54,488 bases of DNA from Branchiostoma floridae (taxonomy: Eukaryota > Chordata > Leptocardii > Amphioxiformes > Branchiostomatidae), in the NCBI RefSeq assembly GCF_000003815.2, contig NC_049980.1, positions 32,029,779 through 32,084,266 of the forward strand. The letters are read 5' to 3'. Under the pieces are notes generated by a model that was given only the letters and a program-made list of their open reading frames with translations, was not told where the DNA came from and ran no database searches. The translations under genes and the position numbers were made by a program. Shown in pieces: positions 9,620 through 24,600 of this stretch. Within the stretch, counting starts at the first letter, position 1. Every line of letters starts with the position of its first letter.

Positions 9620-12600
9620 GTAAGTAAAACCTTTCCCGCCATATATTTAGATCTACTCTAATGAGCGTGGTAGTTTGATCTCGGTGGCGTCCCTTATGGT
9701 GAGTTCGTTATGATAGCTGCTGATGTTGGAAATGTACACTGGGGTAGGGAATTTATCGAGCAGCCTTCATAACCCCTGCTTCACCTATTGGGTCAGTTAG
9801 TCTTCACTCTTAGTAAGCGATTGAGCTGGTCTTAATCATGATGTTTTGACCAAGGGAGAAGAGATGCTGTTACAGTTACAATGTATCCCGTAACCTTGGA
9901 GTGGTCTTCGGATCACACCTTATAATGGCGTCCTTTTTACGTGGTGACCATTAAGTAAATTAAAAACAACTACACAAGAGCCGTGCTACATCTGAAGACA
10001 TAGATGTGTATCCCTTTCTCTCCCAGACTCAACTCTGAAGTCGACTCACTACAAGGGTCCTGATCCTATCCTGAACTAAATGTAGAGGCCGGAAAATATA
10101 ATAAAATTCCCCGTGTGATCAGAGGTTTGTCCATTCTGCCCAAATGAGATCGAAGATGAACGTCACTTTGTTATGAATTGTTCACGATATAAGGATTAAC
10201 GTACAAAGCTGTTCACATTTCTTTCCGCTTGCTCTAAAGAATTTGCTACTTTCCGTTCGATAGATAAATTCAGCTACATTACGAGAGGCGATAACCCTTA
10301 CTGTGTACAAATAGGCAAATATATCAATGAATGTTTATACCGTAGAACCAATAGCAAAAATGTCACGCTAGACTCAATACGTTGACTGATTCATATCTAT
10401 AAATATTCATATATGTCTGTGCTGTAAGTAGTTTATGGACCTTACGAAAGTCGCTGTACAATTGTTGTGTCAATAAAGATTTCTCATATACTGTCTAATT
10501 GCCAACACACATTTATGTCTCAGAACAAGGCTCAGCGCATTGTTTCACCAAAGACATTATGAACAGGGGAAAGTGGAGCGTGTTTAATAAGTCTTCTAGA
10601 CATGAGGATCTTGGAATGTGCAAGGAATTCAGCTTTATCACAAAGTAGTACTAGTGCATGGTTGCACTACATTGGTGGGATCTTCTACGTATTGTAGTGT
10701 ACAAGGCGGAATGAATAAATTCTCGGCCTCATCCATAAATAAAGTGTACAACTCAAATTTTGAGGCATAATTATCCATTATGAAGTCTTAATGCAATATC
10801 CACCAAATTTGAAATCATTGTGGTCAACACTTTCCAGTCGACGGAAAAATCAATAGATATGTGGCGCGAAAAATAAGGGTAAACTGTGATCAGGGCTACG
10901 TGGGTTTTGTTCCTTATTCTTCGAGGACATTTTCAGAATTTTTGATTAGCCCTCCTTCTTGTTCCAACTAAAGTGAAGGAAGAAGTGGGTATCTGACTTA
11001 GCATAGAAAGTTGACCCGCACACCTCAAGTCGCAGGTCCAATATTTTCCCATCCACTTTCACTGTTAACGTTACTGGATGCCGCCTGCAAGTAGTGATCA
11101 CAATGAGGTGAAGTTTTCTAGACATTCGTAAAAAAACTTGATACTTCCTAAATTTGCCCCTAAATTCTATAAGCGAACTTATACATCACCCTCATATGTC
11201 TTTACCCACGATGTTTTGATGGCCACATATACATGTTCGAGGTACCCGTGTTTTGCGTTTGATGCACAGTTTTTGTGCACCGGCTGTGCAACAGGTTTAC
11301 ATGTTTGTGTGTTTGTTTCACCATGTTTCCTACTTTGCCCTGTTGTCGATCAAATGTTCTCCTACTCCTCTGACATGCCTGTAGCTCATATCGGCGTGTT
11401 GTAGTTCGGCGGTACCTTTATTTACAGTCTGCCCAATAAACGGACTATACATATTCATATACAATGATAGTTTCACAACATTCAAGTCTGGAGATTATCA
11501 GTACTGTCCATGTATGTTTTCTGTGTATAAGGACATCATATTCAAATTCAACCATCCGAATTTAATACTCACACAATACCCGAGGGCCGTACCTCATCTC
11601 CCTTTGTGTTTGCCCAATGTTCCTGTCGCAATGTTTGGTACACACTGTTAAGTCGCACCAAGGACACGGTGTTTGTCGCACAGAGCCTTGTAGCTTGTTT
11701 AACAGTGCCACACTCAAAGGACACACAGAATATAAAGGTTGTTTCATAGACTTTTTGAGGACAGTAAGGACAGTGTGTTGTTATCCACTGTGTCTCGGAC
11801 ATGGTATTGGAAGGCCATCCATCTCCTTCCGCCATCGAGTTTAGCCGCACCAAGGACACAGCCTACCTGTTTGTGGAAATGTTATTTACAATGTAGTGTA
11901 CATTTCACACCTCATGGCTTTAAAGGGCAAGCATCATTCCGCTCTGTCAGAGAATGTCTCAATCGACATTTATAACGTGTGTTGGACTGTTGGACACTAC
12001 TGTACCCAAAAGGATAACAAAAAAAATGATGACTTTGGCCAACAAAGTTGCAGCCTCTGTTTTATCCTTTTTGGTATTCATCCTAACCTTATTGTTAAAT
12101 TTGGCTTTGTAAAATACGAAACATATAGTGTACCATCATCTATGAAGATGGATGAATGCCTATCTCTAGTCAAATCGACCGATTTCTTTTTTTACTGCAC
12201 GCTTCTAAAGACATCTACAAATAAAGAAATGTACGGAAAAATGAACGACCAAAGAAGTCTAAGCAGGTAATTGTATGTTTTCTTCCAGACCCTACTCAAG
12301 GATACATACGGAGAAAAGACCAGGCCTGTCTCGGTGGGCTGTTCGACATTAGTTCCCATGGGAACACTAACCTGGCGACCTGTGCGCATCTCTGCACGGT
12401 GTCGGGATCGTGCGGGGCGTTTGTGCACGTGCCAGGCGACTCCGCCAGCTCATGTACGCTCCAACAAGCATGTCCGGCACCCACCAACTTCAGCGGGGCG
12501 GACCTGTACTTCAAGAGGCGTGAGTCTCATGGCGTTCGCTTTGTTGTGGCAAACACCAGTATTGTAGTAAATCCATACAAATTGCGTTTCATTTTTGCCA

Positions 12601-15600
12601 TCCATGATTTATGTCATCAGCGTTACCTACCATTTTGCATTCGTGGCGGTTTTCATGCTACTGATATCGATACTTATCTATTGTTCTGATAAATTGTACC
12701 ATAATGAACGGATTGTGCTTGATGAATATATCAGAAAAGAGTTCCCATATTTTGAACATCTTAATGCAACGGATAAATTTCTATTTTTGATGCGCCTAGA
12801 CAAACCCTGTATATCAAACACTACCTGCTCTTATATCTACACCTGTACAAAGAAGCGAGAAAATGTCGACCATCCTGTTAGCTTAGTACCTTCAACTAGT
12901 TAAATTGTAATTGTATCCTGTTGTTTTTTCATATGTTTGTTATTCTGTTATCAGTCATGTCTGTTATCAGTGACCTGTACCTAGCCCGTCGAGGCATGAA
13001 TGTACAATAAAGGTCTTTCATTCATTCATTGATAAAAATCTATTCATGTGACATTGGAAACAATTCATTCTCATGATATTGATAAATAAGCTATTGTTTC
13101 GATATCGATAACAATGCATTTTATGATATCGATAACAATTTATTCTTCAGACATTGATAACAACCATTATCAAAAATCTTTTGATCTATTGTTGTTAAAT
13201 AATCTAGGATAACTAGGAATTCTTTTATTTCTAAGCTTACCCCTGGCCGTATAGTGACGACGAAGGTAAAATTATTTCTTTATTCTTTAGTTAACTTGGA
13301 TCAATCCATTCCCAGAATTACAATAATTATGTCAGGATAGAGATCGCGATCTGGCAGAATAGGCGATTCTAATAATCAAGAAATCTTGTTCGATATCGGG
13401 GATTCTACATGAAAACATCCCAATCGGTTACTCTGTCGAGAGAGATCGCTATCACTACTTGTAGAATCGTCGATTCTGCCGGATCGCAATCCCAGACACT
13501 GAATGTGTGCGTGTAAGAATCTTAAAAGCTTCCATGACTGTGTTTCTATGACTGACTCTACTGAAGCAATGATGAGAGGATTACCACTTGATTTGTAAAA
13601 TGACCCATCACTAGTTACTCTCCACTTTAGCAGAAGCTGATGGCTATGACTCAGAGGAAGTAAGTCATGTAAAAATGATGGTATTGAAGTGAAGATATTT
13701 TCAATGTAATCCTTTCATGTATTATGTTCTGCATTTTGTTTTAATCCTAGTTTGCAACGCCACCGCTCCTCTTTCATGGAACCTCCCGGAATCTGTGTCC
13801 ACGTGAGTCTGTGCATTTTTAAATCATTAGATTGTTAAATTTTAATTTTTTCAAAATTTTTAAATTTTTAAATTTCTAAATTTGTTTAGATTATTAAATT
13901 CCTTAAGTTTAAAAGTTTCTTTCAATTTCTTTTAATTTCTGTTTATTTCTTTTAATTTCTTTTCATTTTCAACATTTTTTTACATTTTTAGCATTACCTA
14001 AATTATTAACACTCTTTACATTATTAAGATTATTTCAATGATTAACATTATTTAATTGTTGATTATTTGATTATCTACCTTCTGTGTTTTCCAGTATCGT
14101 CTGTCCGCCTGGCTGTGCGTCAGTCCCGGGACCAATCTATGGTGACGGGATGTACAGTGCAGTAAGTTCGGGGTCGTATATACTATATTATCATATAGCC
14201 AGATGGAGTTGACCAATCAGAGGCCCCCATTTCCTATGGGTTATCAGGCAGTAACCTGAAAAGTGGGCGGTTATTAGAATTTTAGGTTGCTACAGTAAAC
14301 ACGCAGAAAACGCCCTGTGTCAGTTGGATAGGCTATATGTGTCAGTTGAATAGGCTATATGATAATAACGTTAATGCCCCGCCTTTCCTCGGTGTATANN
14401 NNNNNNNNNNNNNNNNNNNNNNNNNNNNNNNNNNNNNNNNNNNNNNNNNNNNNNNNNNNNNNNNNNNNNNNNNNNNNNNNNNNNNNNNNNNNNNNNNNGG
14501 GCATTAACCCTTTATTAACTTCCATTCTTTTGCATATTGTAACTCCACTGTAATTCTTAAGTTACCTTACAGGTAGTCATTGATTTAATTTGTTTAACAT
14601 CTTGTTTTGCTACATATCCCTCCCTGATTATAACACTCCACTGTATTTTTCTTTCCATTGGATCCATGGACTATGTTTGTCTATGTCTCTAGGGGTTGAC
14701 AATGTGAAATGTGTATGTAATTGTTAAATGCAACCAAAAAAACTACTGGTGCCCACACGTCAGGAGTTATTTTTTCACATGCGTTAGAACTCGCCCGTCT
14801 GTAAAGCGGCTGTTCATCACGGCTGGATCAGAGACGAGCTGGGAGGAGCTGTGACCGTCAGGAAGTACCCCACTAACCTGGCCAGAACGACTCGCACAAC
14901 CACTCGCAACGGGGTCACGGCGCTGGGGTGAGTTCAGCCCCCCCCCCCCCCAAACACACACACAAAATACCTGATATTTGGAAATATTTCAAATAATCTT
15001 GACGCGAAAACGTGCGATACAGGTGTTCCGGATCGTGTGATAAAAAGCCGTATCACACAGGCTTCGAAGTTGTATCACACAGACTTCCATCGACGAATTC
15101 CAAGATACTCTGAACACGCCAAGTTTGGCGCGGTGGAAAATTAGAATACCTGATTCGGACGTTGGAACATTGCTGTTGCAACATTTTTGTTCCAGAGCAC
15201 CAAATGTTCTCAACTTCTGGCGCATTTCTAATCGAAAGATGTGTTTTCTGAGGTTGGCATGATATCGTAATCTCCAAGCAGATTCCTCCCCGGCATGACA
15301 GTAACATAAGCCAATTTTACTCCTCTGCCGGCTAAAGTCCTTCCCCAGCTTATGTTACTGTCTTGCCACGGAGGAATCTGCTTGGAGATTAATGATATCG
15401 GCCGTCGGGCGATCCGATCCGCGGTCGGGCTGATACCTAGGTGATACGGAATACCCCGTGTTGTATTCTATATTTATCATAAAAGGGAGAGAGAGAGAGA
15501 GAGAGAGAGATGTAGATATATACCTCCTTCAAAGAGGCAAATCTATGTCGCATCCTGCCATTATCACGAATTAGCAAAAGGACCTATACACGTAGCCTGC

Positions 15601-18600
15601 GTTTACAGTTTCTAAGCAGTTGACATCGGACTTCACATCAAAATAAAAACGATGCTGACAATGTCTTATTTGGTTTACAAAGGTACGACGGAGGTGTGCA
15701 GACATCTTTCCACTTTGTTCACGGTATGTTTCTGTTCACCTTGTTTGTTGTGATCAAGTCTTTCTACGTTATTGGGGTGAGCCGGCTACTCTTCGCAGCT
15801 GAATTGTGAGAGGTATGGCCGGTGGAAAAAAAAAGGTATAAAATAGAAAGCCCGACAAAAATTCCTAAGAACACACAAAAAAAAATCAGTCAGAAACAAA
15901 CCTCTGCTTGGAGAGTATTCATGCAAGCCGTCAGCATCAGTCCCGACCCAGGGAAGAGAAGTATGACATGAATCGTGGATTCGGCCGGTAAAGAATCAGG
16001 TCGGAGTCTATAAATTTGAAGATGTTGCCTTGAAAGACAGTGAGGACTTTTCAGCTTCGGTTCGTGTCACTTCAGATCAATAGATGGACTTGGATTTTGC
16101 GATGTATGGATTGAAGACCGCCCTCACACATTTTTAAGTTGCTACTAGCATACTAATTGGCGATTTGACTACTGGAGATTGGTAGAGATCCCGATCCCGG
16201 AGATTCAGTCGATGGAGACTACTATTATGACGCTAATGCTATCAATATCAGCAACACTCAATGGACTGAGGTAAAATGATTTCTGAGGACAGGGTGGGGT
16301 TAACTATAAAAATGGACGGGACTGTTTTATGTTGCTTGTGACACTGAGGAGGTGGTTGCCTGCGCCAGGTAGTTGCCCGACTACGCTTAACAGTAGTAGG
16401 ATTTTGTTAAGATTCTCTGAGCTGACATATAACTTATGTCCCGTTTGTAGGATGTGACTCAGTGATAACAGCATCCAGTCGATCGCGGGAGTTTTACTCC
16501 AACAGCCCGTTCGACAAGAACAGCGAGTGTAAACTCTACATCATCGGCAATCCTGGCGGCGAGATTGCCCCGAAGTTTAGCTTCAGCCTCTCGGACGAGG
16601 ACGAGTTGGAAGTCAGTAGCATGAACTCTTCATTATGTATTTAATTCATCTTTGCCAAGAATTATATTTCCAATAAGTGCCTTTTGTGTGCCAGTGTGTC
16701 TGTTTGTGGATAGTATTTTTCCAATATTTGGTAGGTGGGTAGGGGTCGGGAAAACCAAGGTCAAGTTCGACAATGCTCCCCTAGCGGCATTCTAAGGTAA
16801 TGCAGCAGAAAGTCCGGCTTTGATATATATTTTGATTAATCTTGGATATATATGGATAGTCTCTTTAGCCGTGCAGGGCCGATTTCCAAGGGAGCCCACA
16901 ACAGGTGGACAGAATACAAACTTTAATAGGAAATCATCAATAGTACAATAGAAATACAAGTGTGTTGCCTCGATGTCTGACCTTCTTCGATGTATCATGA
17001 TTTTATGTGAACCTGTTGTTGTAAGGTCAACGCTGGTCCAAACAAGAGGTACTTTGTGGGTAAATATACCAACACTGCTGTGGCCAGCTTGGATTTCGGA
17101 ATACCAGATGTTCACGAGGCGTACTTTGATCTGACCACTGGATCCCAGGACACAGGACAGTACCTTAGGGTAACCTGGAATACCTGGGACATCAAACGTA
17201 TGTCATCCTTTCGTATTATTTTATTGTTCCATCTACTCTCCTATCTACTCTCCTCTTATAATAACAGAATAGAACAGAAATTCGAAAATTAGAATAGAAC
17301 AGAAGTTCGAAAATGAGCGAAAAAAGTGAGGCCTTTCGTCTTTCCTTCAAACAAAGAAGCCAATACCAACGAGTCAAAGACTGAGCTGTGTTTTCCACAG
17401 CCATGAAAAAAACAATGGGACCAAAAAGTTATTAAACCCATTTACATGAAACTTAACACCAGTAGGTAAAGTCCATTTGTATACACATGTATAAAGGTTT
17501 GAAGACTTATCGCCATACTGTGAAATTTGTGCACAATACAATGTTCCACTAATCATGATTTCTGCAGCACACTGTCCGTTCGGATGGCGGGCGTGGGGAG
17601 ACTCCTGCTACTATTTCGGAAGGTCTGATGTTCCGTACGAAACAGCAGTTTCAGCGTGTCACAATATGGCAGGTCAGTGGGGAGCTCGCGTTGCTATGCA
17701 CTATCTGTTTGTTACGGCGACGTCAGCTCAAGAAACATTCATCTAAAATCCTGAACAACTGTCAGAATCCAGAGAGCAAAACGTCTGATATCGCAGATAT
17801 TGTTCTGGGAAACATTGTAGTGTGGGTTTTGAACCTCTCATACCCGGCTCGCTTGTGTACATAATGTATACCAAGCAAACATCCAGGCCTGCGACCCGTC
17901 CTTCTCACTGCATCAGCGCTGGCCAATCGCCGTTAGCCAATCAAATGCCCCCTCCTGTTGTAGGAGGCAAAGTCAGCAGCCAATCACAATGCCTCTTAAC
18001 CGTACGCGGCGACGTGATTGGCTGGTAAATTTCCTCCAACACTAGGGGGAGTGTCAGATTATCAGATAAGTAATAGATAGATGATGGGCGTGGCTTGATT
18101 TTGGAAAANNNNNNNNNNNNNNNNNNNNNNNNNNNNNNNNNNNNNNNNNNNNNNNNNNNNNNNNNNNNNNNNNNNNNNNNNNNNNNNNNNNNNNNNNNNN
18201 NNNNNNNNACCCTTATTTTCACATAACCACCCCAAGCCCATCATCTATCTATTTTAGAACATGGCCACTACCCCGAAGCTTTCAGTTTTTCAAGATGAAT
18301 CAAGGACAATTCATACTTCGGATATTACATTGTATTCAAAGTGTGTCAGAGTTACCTCTCATCAAGGAAGTTAAAAAGGGACCTCTTTGCTCTCATGGAT
18401 AAGCAAATAAAGTGAAAGAGAATTTATTGATCAATGGAATCTATTCATGGTGTTTTATGGTATCTGTGCTGGGTGGTCGTCTCCAAACTGTTGGTTACTT
18501 TTATGACATTGGCTCTTTGTGTCTTAATCCTCTCTGATCCTCTAGGCAATTAGCACAGTGTGTGAGCCGACCAGTGGTGCAGAAACAGTGTTGTTTTATC

Positions 18601-21600
18601 CAAAAAGTGTGGTACTATCCAAAAAGTGTGGTTTTATCTTATGCAAATTTTACATAGTACCACACTTTTTGGATAGTACAACACTTTTTCTGCACTATGT
18701 GGATATAATCACAGTAATTGAAGGGCTCCCATTGGCTGAGGGGTAGTGGCCATGTTCTAACGCAGCGAAAAAGACGAATCACAAGCCGTCGCTTGAGATA
18801 TACAAGTGGTTGGCGTTGCATCGGGAGATGTAGTTTGGATGAAACGTTGCCCAATGTCTACAGAGGCTTCGGTAATCTTTAGTTTTGCATCAGCCACGTT
18901 TATGCACCAAGTTCGCAAGGAAAGGTCATTAACACACAGCAGGCTCTGATACGATTGTCGTGTTTTCTGATTCTCCAGCTCACGTGGTTGAGATCAACAG
19001 CGAAGCTGAACAAGAGATTCTCCGCGTCATCACATCAGCCAAAGATGGAGACAAATACTGGGTCGGACTGCGCTTCTCTCAGGTGATTCCTAAACAACAG
19101 CTGCCCGAACATATTATCCATGTTATTGCAGCTTTCAGTTATGTACAGCTGTCGTAAGACTACATCCCTACTCTCTATTCCTGGCTCCTTCCGTTCATTT
19201 TCGCCGTCCGATGCGTGAACGTCACTATTCTAAAAAAATGTTGTCAGGTTCTTAGGGCCTTCCGCGACCCGGCATCTCTCATTCCCGAACTCTACAGCTT
19301 CGCCACTCCGGAAATCAAAATCAATGCAAAAACTGGAATGTGCTGAAATAACGAAACAATTTTTTTTTTGGCGATCGACACCGATGAATGCTACCTAAAA
19401 CAGCCAAATACAAATATCAATCTAAAACCCGATCCATAATTAGAGACTTTTGATCTTTTCCTGCCTTTGATTGCCGTCTAAGTCGGCTTTTTTGTTGGAC
19501 ATTTCTCCATCCAGTCTAACTCCTGGTACAACTGGTGGCACCAACTTCCGCTGGCCGCGCAGTCGTCCTGGTGGTCTGACGGCACCGACAGAACGGCCGC
19601 GTTCGGCAGCGACACCTGTGTGATCATGGGCAGAACTGCAGGGTTCAACTGGACAACTCAGCACTGTGGTCACGGGGCCAGGGTCGTTTGTGAAACCGAT
19701 GGTTTGTTGTTGAAATTTATCAATTTCAAACCTGGATGCATCTTAGACATTGTCTTCGTGCTATCCATGCATGGTAGCATCTCCTTTTCACTAATCTCCA
19801 AACCTACCGTGGCATATCATAAAGCTGGCCAATGAGTGAAGCCAGCCAGCAAGAAGTGTTCACTTGCCAACGAAGGCACTCCTTGGCAGGCCATTGGATT
19901 ACTAAGTGCATGATCTACTAGTACTTCCTACAGTTTCAGTGACCGACTGTCACGTTCCCCAGGCCAGTCGTCGCTGGTGCAAGTTCACACTGTAGCTAAG
20001 CGCTGCTGCTGTAGTGTGAAGAACTCAACGTGGTATCTCACTGCACCTGGGGCACCGTTGCGTCACTGTAGGGTTGAAAGATTACTCAACGAATTTGAGA
20101 GATAAAGAACGGATTTTCTTACGTTTTATGTATTTTTTTGTCTTCTACGTCATACTTTTACGTATTACGCAATGTCTCAATTATCAAAACCCGTGACAAT
20201 AACACAACTGTGCCGCAGTGAACGAACCCCGCAGTGCCGCACCAGTGCCCCAAGTGCAGTGAGATACCTCCTTCAGGGATCGCAATCTTCACAGTGTAGC
20301 AGTGGCACCTAGCTCCAGTGCGAAATAAACTAGTAGAACTACCTTGTAGTCAGATTGCCTTAAAGAAGGTGACAGACGGTCACCAAATCTTGAGCAGGAA
20401 GTGAATGCACTGGTTATGCGTTGAGACCTTCGTTATCAGTGATTCACCAACTGTTCCGTTTCAGACCAATGGCCTTCGCTCATCATGCTAAAAAAATCAC
20501 TGGATAACAAAGTAACAATTCTAAACGGAGCAATTACAGCGTTTTTTTTTCATTTTACAACAGGACTGGTCTGTGGGACGTTTTTCAGCATCATCCGCAC
20601 GGTTTCTACCGACGCCCGTCCCTGGGTGGAGCTGGATTTCGGTCGGGAGATCTACGTGGCAGCAATAGAGACCTCTGGCGACGTGACCACGAACTGCTAC
20701 ACCAAAGCGTACAGCCTGCAGACCAGTACTGACGGGGTGGTCTACAATGATCATGGAACCAGCTCTGAACCATGCGCACGTGTTAAGGTAACCTTGATGA
20801 CTTCTTATATGGCCAAGCAAAAATATAACTTCTGTAGATTATGTAAATGGATATACATTACAAACGTTAGGCAAACTTCTTTTGAATACCTTTACGTACA
20901 TGAATACATTTGCATACACTCTGCATGCCATTATCTTGTACTTTAAATGTCATCTGTATGTTAGATATTTCGATGAAGTTTAGACATCCAGGTAATAAGA
21001 TATGCCAAAAAGCAGTTACTCAAGCAACTGGATACGATTTTGGTTGCTTGAGTAACTGCTCTTGGGCATATGTCATATATTGTGTGTATGACTAAGCAGA
21101 AATGCATATTGTCACGGTATTTTTAGAACTTATTAAGCATACCATTATCCAATTATCAGCATATCATTGGAATACATACCATCTATCCCTTAGATGCTTT
21201 CAGGGGATCCGCAATCCCTGGCCCATTGAAATGTACACAAAAAGGACCAGAAAGACAGTGCCAATAACTCACCTTTCTGACGTTACTGGCATACAAACTT
21301 ACCCTCATATGAAAGCCCATCATCTCAGCTGTGATAAATCCCACTGTCATTAGAAATCTTACGGCATAATTTGCAGAAAAATACCCCAATACCCTCCCAC
21401 CGCCTCAAACGCATAACCACCAAGGGAAGAGGCCCTTGCACAACCAGGAATTTGAAATAGTCCCAACTTTATATCCCCTGATAACCACAAAAACTCAGCT
21501 TTTGGGCCATAATCAGAAAGTAGAAACCCTCCTCAGTCACATTGACCTCAAAACCGCCAGCATTTCTACCCATTTATCCAAGAAATAAAATCTTTAGGTT

Positions 21601-24600
21601 TAAGACCCTGAACTACATTGGACCACCATCAATTCTCTGGCGGATCCCCTTGACAGTTGGGGCACCACAGAAGATCTGGCAACCATCTTTCTCCGCCATT
21701 CTCGGTTCTCCGTTCTTCTTAATCTTTCACTCGGTGAAACATACTTGCATGCCCTTAGGATATCTAGAGTTAATGCTAAGTCGTCTGTTGGCCACCTGAA
21801 TAATAGATGCCATCCTGTTGATGACATACTACTTCTCACTGTTCATACGTACCCGTGTTTCAGGTGTATCAGGCAAACACTGACCCGAGAACAGTTGTCC
21901 GGACCTTCATACAGCCGCGCCTTTGGTCGAGGTACCTACGAGTCCTCCCTGTGGCCTGGTTCGGCCGCCCGGCACTGACTCTGGGGGTCCTGGAGTGTGA
22001 GAACGCACTTATCACCGCCAGGCGTGAGTATAAACCTTTATTCTTAAAACAAATAGTACATTGGTCAAAAACTAAGTGTTTTTATAATCTATAGCTATTG
22101 TACAGGGAGTATTACAAAGTGTTAGTGTCCACTATTACATGAGTAAAAGTACATTTGTCAAGTACAATCAATAGGACTTATTTCTACATTCTACAAGTAT
22201 TGTAGGTAGTGATAGAAAGTACATGTGTCGCCTATCGCATGGTTAAGAGTACGTTTGACAAGCACAAGGAAGCTGAAACAAGTATGTCTACAATCTACAG
22301 CTATTGCACAGGTGGTAATAAAAAGTACATGTCTTCTTCCACATGGGTATAAACCTTGCTGTTCTCGTCTGAAGGGAGTCAAATGACAATGACAATTAAT
22401 TTCATTACAGATTCATACCCAGCAATGGGTTAAATGCGTGAAGTTAGATAACCATGAAAAAAAGTAGAGAAAAAAGGTAGTGACTTCGATTACAGAACGT
22501 TTCTCGGATTATAATACAGATTCACACACACACTTAAACGCATTCACGCATACACACACGCGCGCACACACATATGCGCATACAAACACACCACATAAAC
22601 ACACTGACCTACCAGTATATCTTTTTGAACACACACCGACCTACTACGTATTTTTGTTCTATTGATCTATTTTTTATCTATCTATCTATTCACTCACAGA
22701 CCCGGGTAATGTTTTGGGAGTGTTCAACATGGGACCTAAGTTGTCTTTTCCCGCTGCCCAACATCACTGCGCCAGGTTCCACAGCAGAATGGCGTCCCCA
22801 AGCGAGCTCCAGGCCGCGTTTCAGGCAGGACTGTCCGGCTCTGGGCTTGCGTGGCTGAACGACCAGACTGGCAGATACATTCTCGAGAGACTTGGGACTC
22901 ATTCGGCTTACCGCAGTACCGGCATCATAAGCTGGGGGTTTCTGTCGCCTTCAAGTCTGAATAACGTGTGGTGCATGCAGCCTATGTCAGAGAGTAAGTA
23001 TCAAACGGTATCTGACTCGCAAAAATGTGCTGACAAATGGAATTGTAGTTAAACTTAAACACGGACCAGACGGACCAATGGTTCTCCAACATAAAATTAC
23101 CTTCTGTCGGGGTGGGGGTAAGTAGCTAAATTGACACCCTACATTCTCCCAACATGATAAATGGATTATACTCTGTAGGGGATCTCCACCCGTCTGACCA
23201 CAGGAACAATATCCAGGCATTAGCCATTACAGCAGGCGGCAGGAAGTGATTTGTATATTGATTGACATCTCATGTCTTGAAAATGTTTGTCCGCTTTTTC
23301 TTCTTCAAGAAAGTCTTGTCAGACACTTCGAACTGGGGCTCTGTGACACACTAATCCAGTCAGGACATGGCGAACTATGCTTCACATCCTGTGTAGGCTA
23401 ATGACGCTAGGCTGAATTGTGTATATGTGCAATTCAATTCATTACCTGTTCTACTCTCCAAGCAGAGGTTGGTGGGAAAAATCGTGACCTTTTCCTATTA
23501 TTTTGTCGAGCGGCAACAAGGCAACGCCCCACCAGGGAGAGGGGCGCCCCCCCCACGCTTGACGGGGGAAAGCCGNNNNNNNNNNNNNNNNNNNNNNNNN
23601 NNNNNNNNNNNNNNNNNNNNNNNNNNNNNNNNNNNNNNNNNNNNNNNNNNNNNNNNNNNNNNNNNNNNNNNNNNNAATAAATTCAGCAAACATAAAGTAC
23701 CACACCTCAGACTCGTTTCCCACCCCAACCATTTGCATGATCTGCTTGGAGAGTAACCTGTTCCAGGATCATGTACATTTCAAAACTGTTTGAAGAGTAA
23801 CAATGTACAGCAATTTCTTAACTGTCTAAATAGCCTGCCTCCACCGATGTGAACACCATGGTTGTTGGGAACTGACTGATGTCTGGTACTTTATGTTTGC
23901 TGAATTTATTGGCTGATTTTATAGTACAACCTTGTCCGGCACACAGTAACATCCTTGCTCTATTAGTATTTGTGTGTAATTTGTTGAAGGACTGGGATGC
24001 TCCACGCCCCTGGTCGCCAGACAGCCGTGTGCCTGGGATGACGTCACACCTTATGAATGCGAGCTCCACGGGTGCTGCTGGGATCCGTACCCCGGGTATC
24101 CGGCTTGCTTCCGTAAAACAGGTCAGCAGATTTCCTATCTTTGATTTGAAGCTTTAAAAGCTTGTGCAAATTTGAAAATCAAAAATCTAGAATACGAGGG
24201 GTGATCATTAGGTTCTCGGCCTCACCCATCGAGGCACAACTTCGTAGTTTGAAGCCTTTTATCAATATCATCCAAATTTCAAATCATTGCAGTCATTACT
24301 TTCCAGGCGCTTCTTTATCCTCTCAGGCCGTTTGTGTATAGTCAGGCAACGGCGTGCAGGCCTGGGAACCGCCTTATTCTCGCTGCGTCAATCAGATACT
24401 AGTAATCTGCCTTCTGCTGTAGAAGGTTGCCAGCCAATCACGTCACCACGTAACGCCAAGGGGCAACGTGATTGGCTGTTGACTTCCTGTCTAACAACAG
24501 GAGGGCGGTGGCTGATTGGCTGACGGCTGGTCAGCTCTAACGCAGCGCTAGCGAGAAGGAAGCAACTTAGGCGGGTACGCCAAGGCCTTTGCTTCAGATT

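Noticed and set aside
11562-11859. Minus-strand frame with repeated cysteines (CPWCDLTVC, CPYCPQ)
   Set aside because: The cysteines come from a DNA direct repeat about 190 bp apart; no zinc-finger spacing is kept and no neighbour supports a gene.
13631-13659. A possible 29-bp mini-exon (acceptor CTTTAG, donor GTAAGT) between exon 2 and the LCCL exons
   Set aside because: Including it breaks the frame into the LCCL domain, while joining 12519 directly to 13751 keeps it open and in phase.
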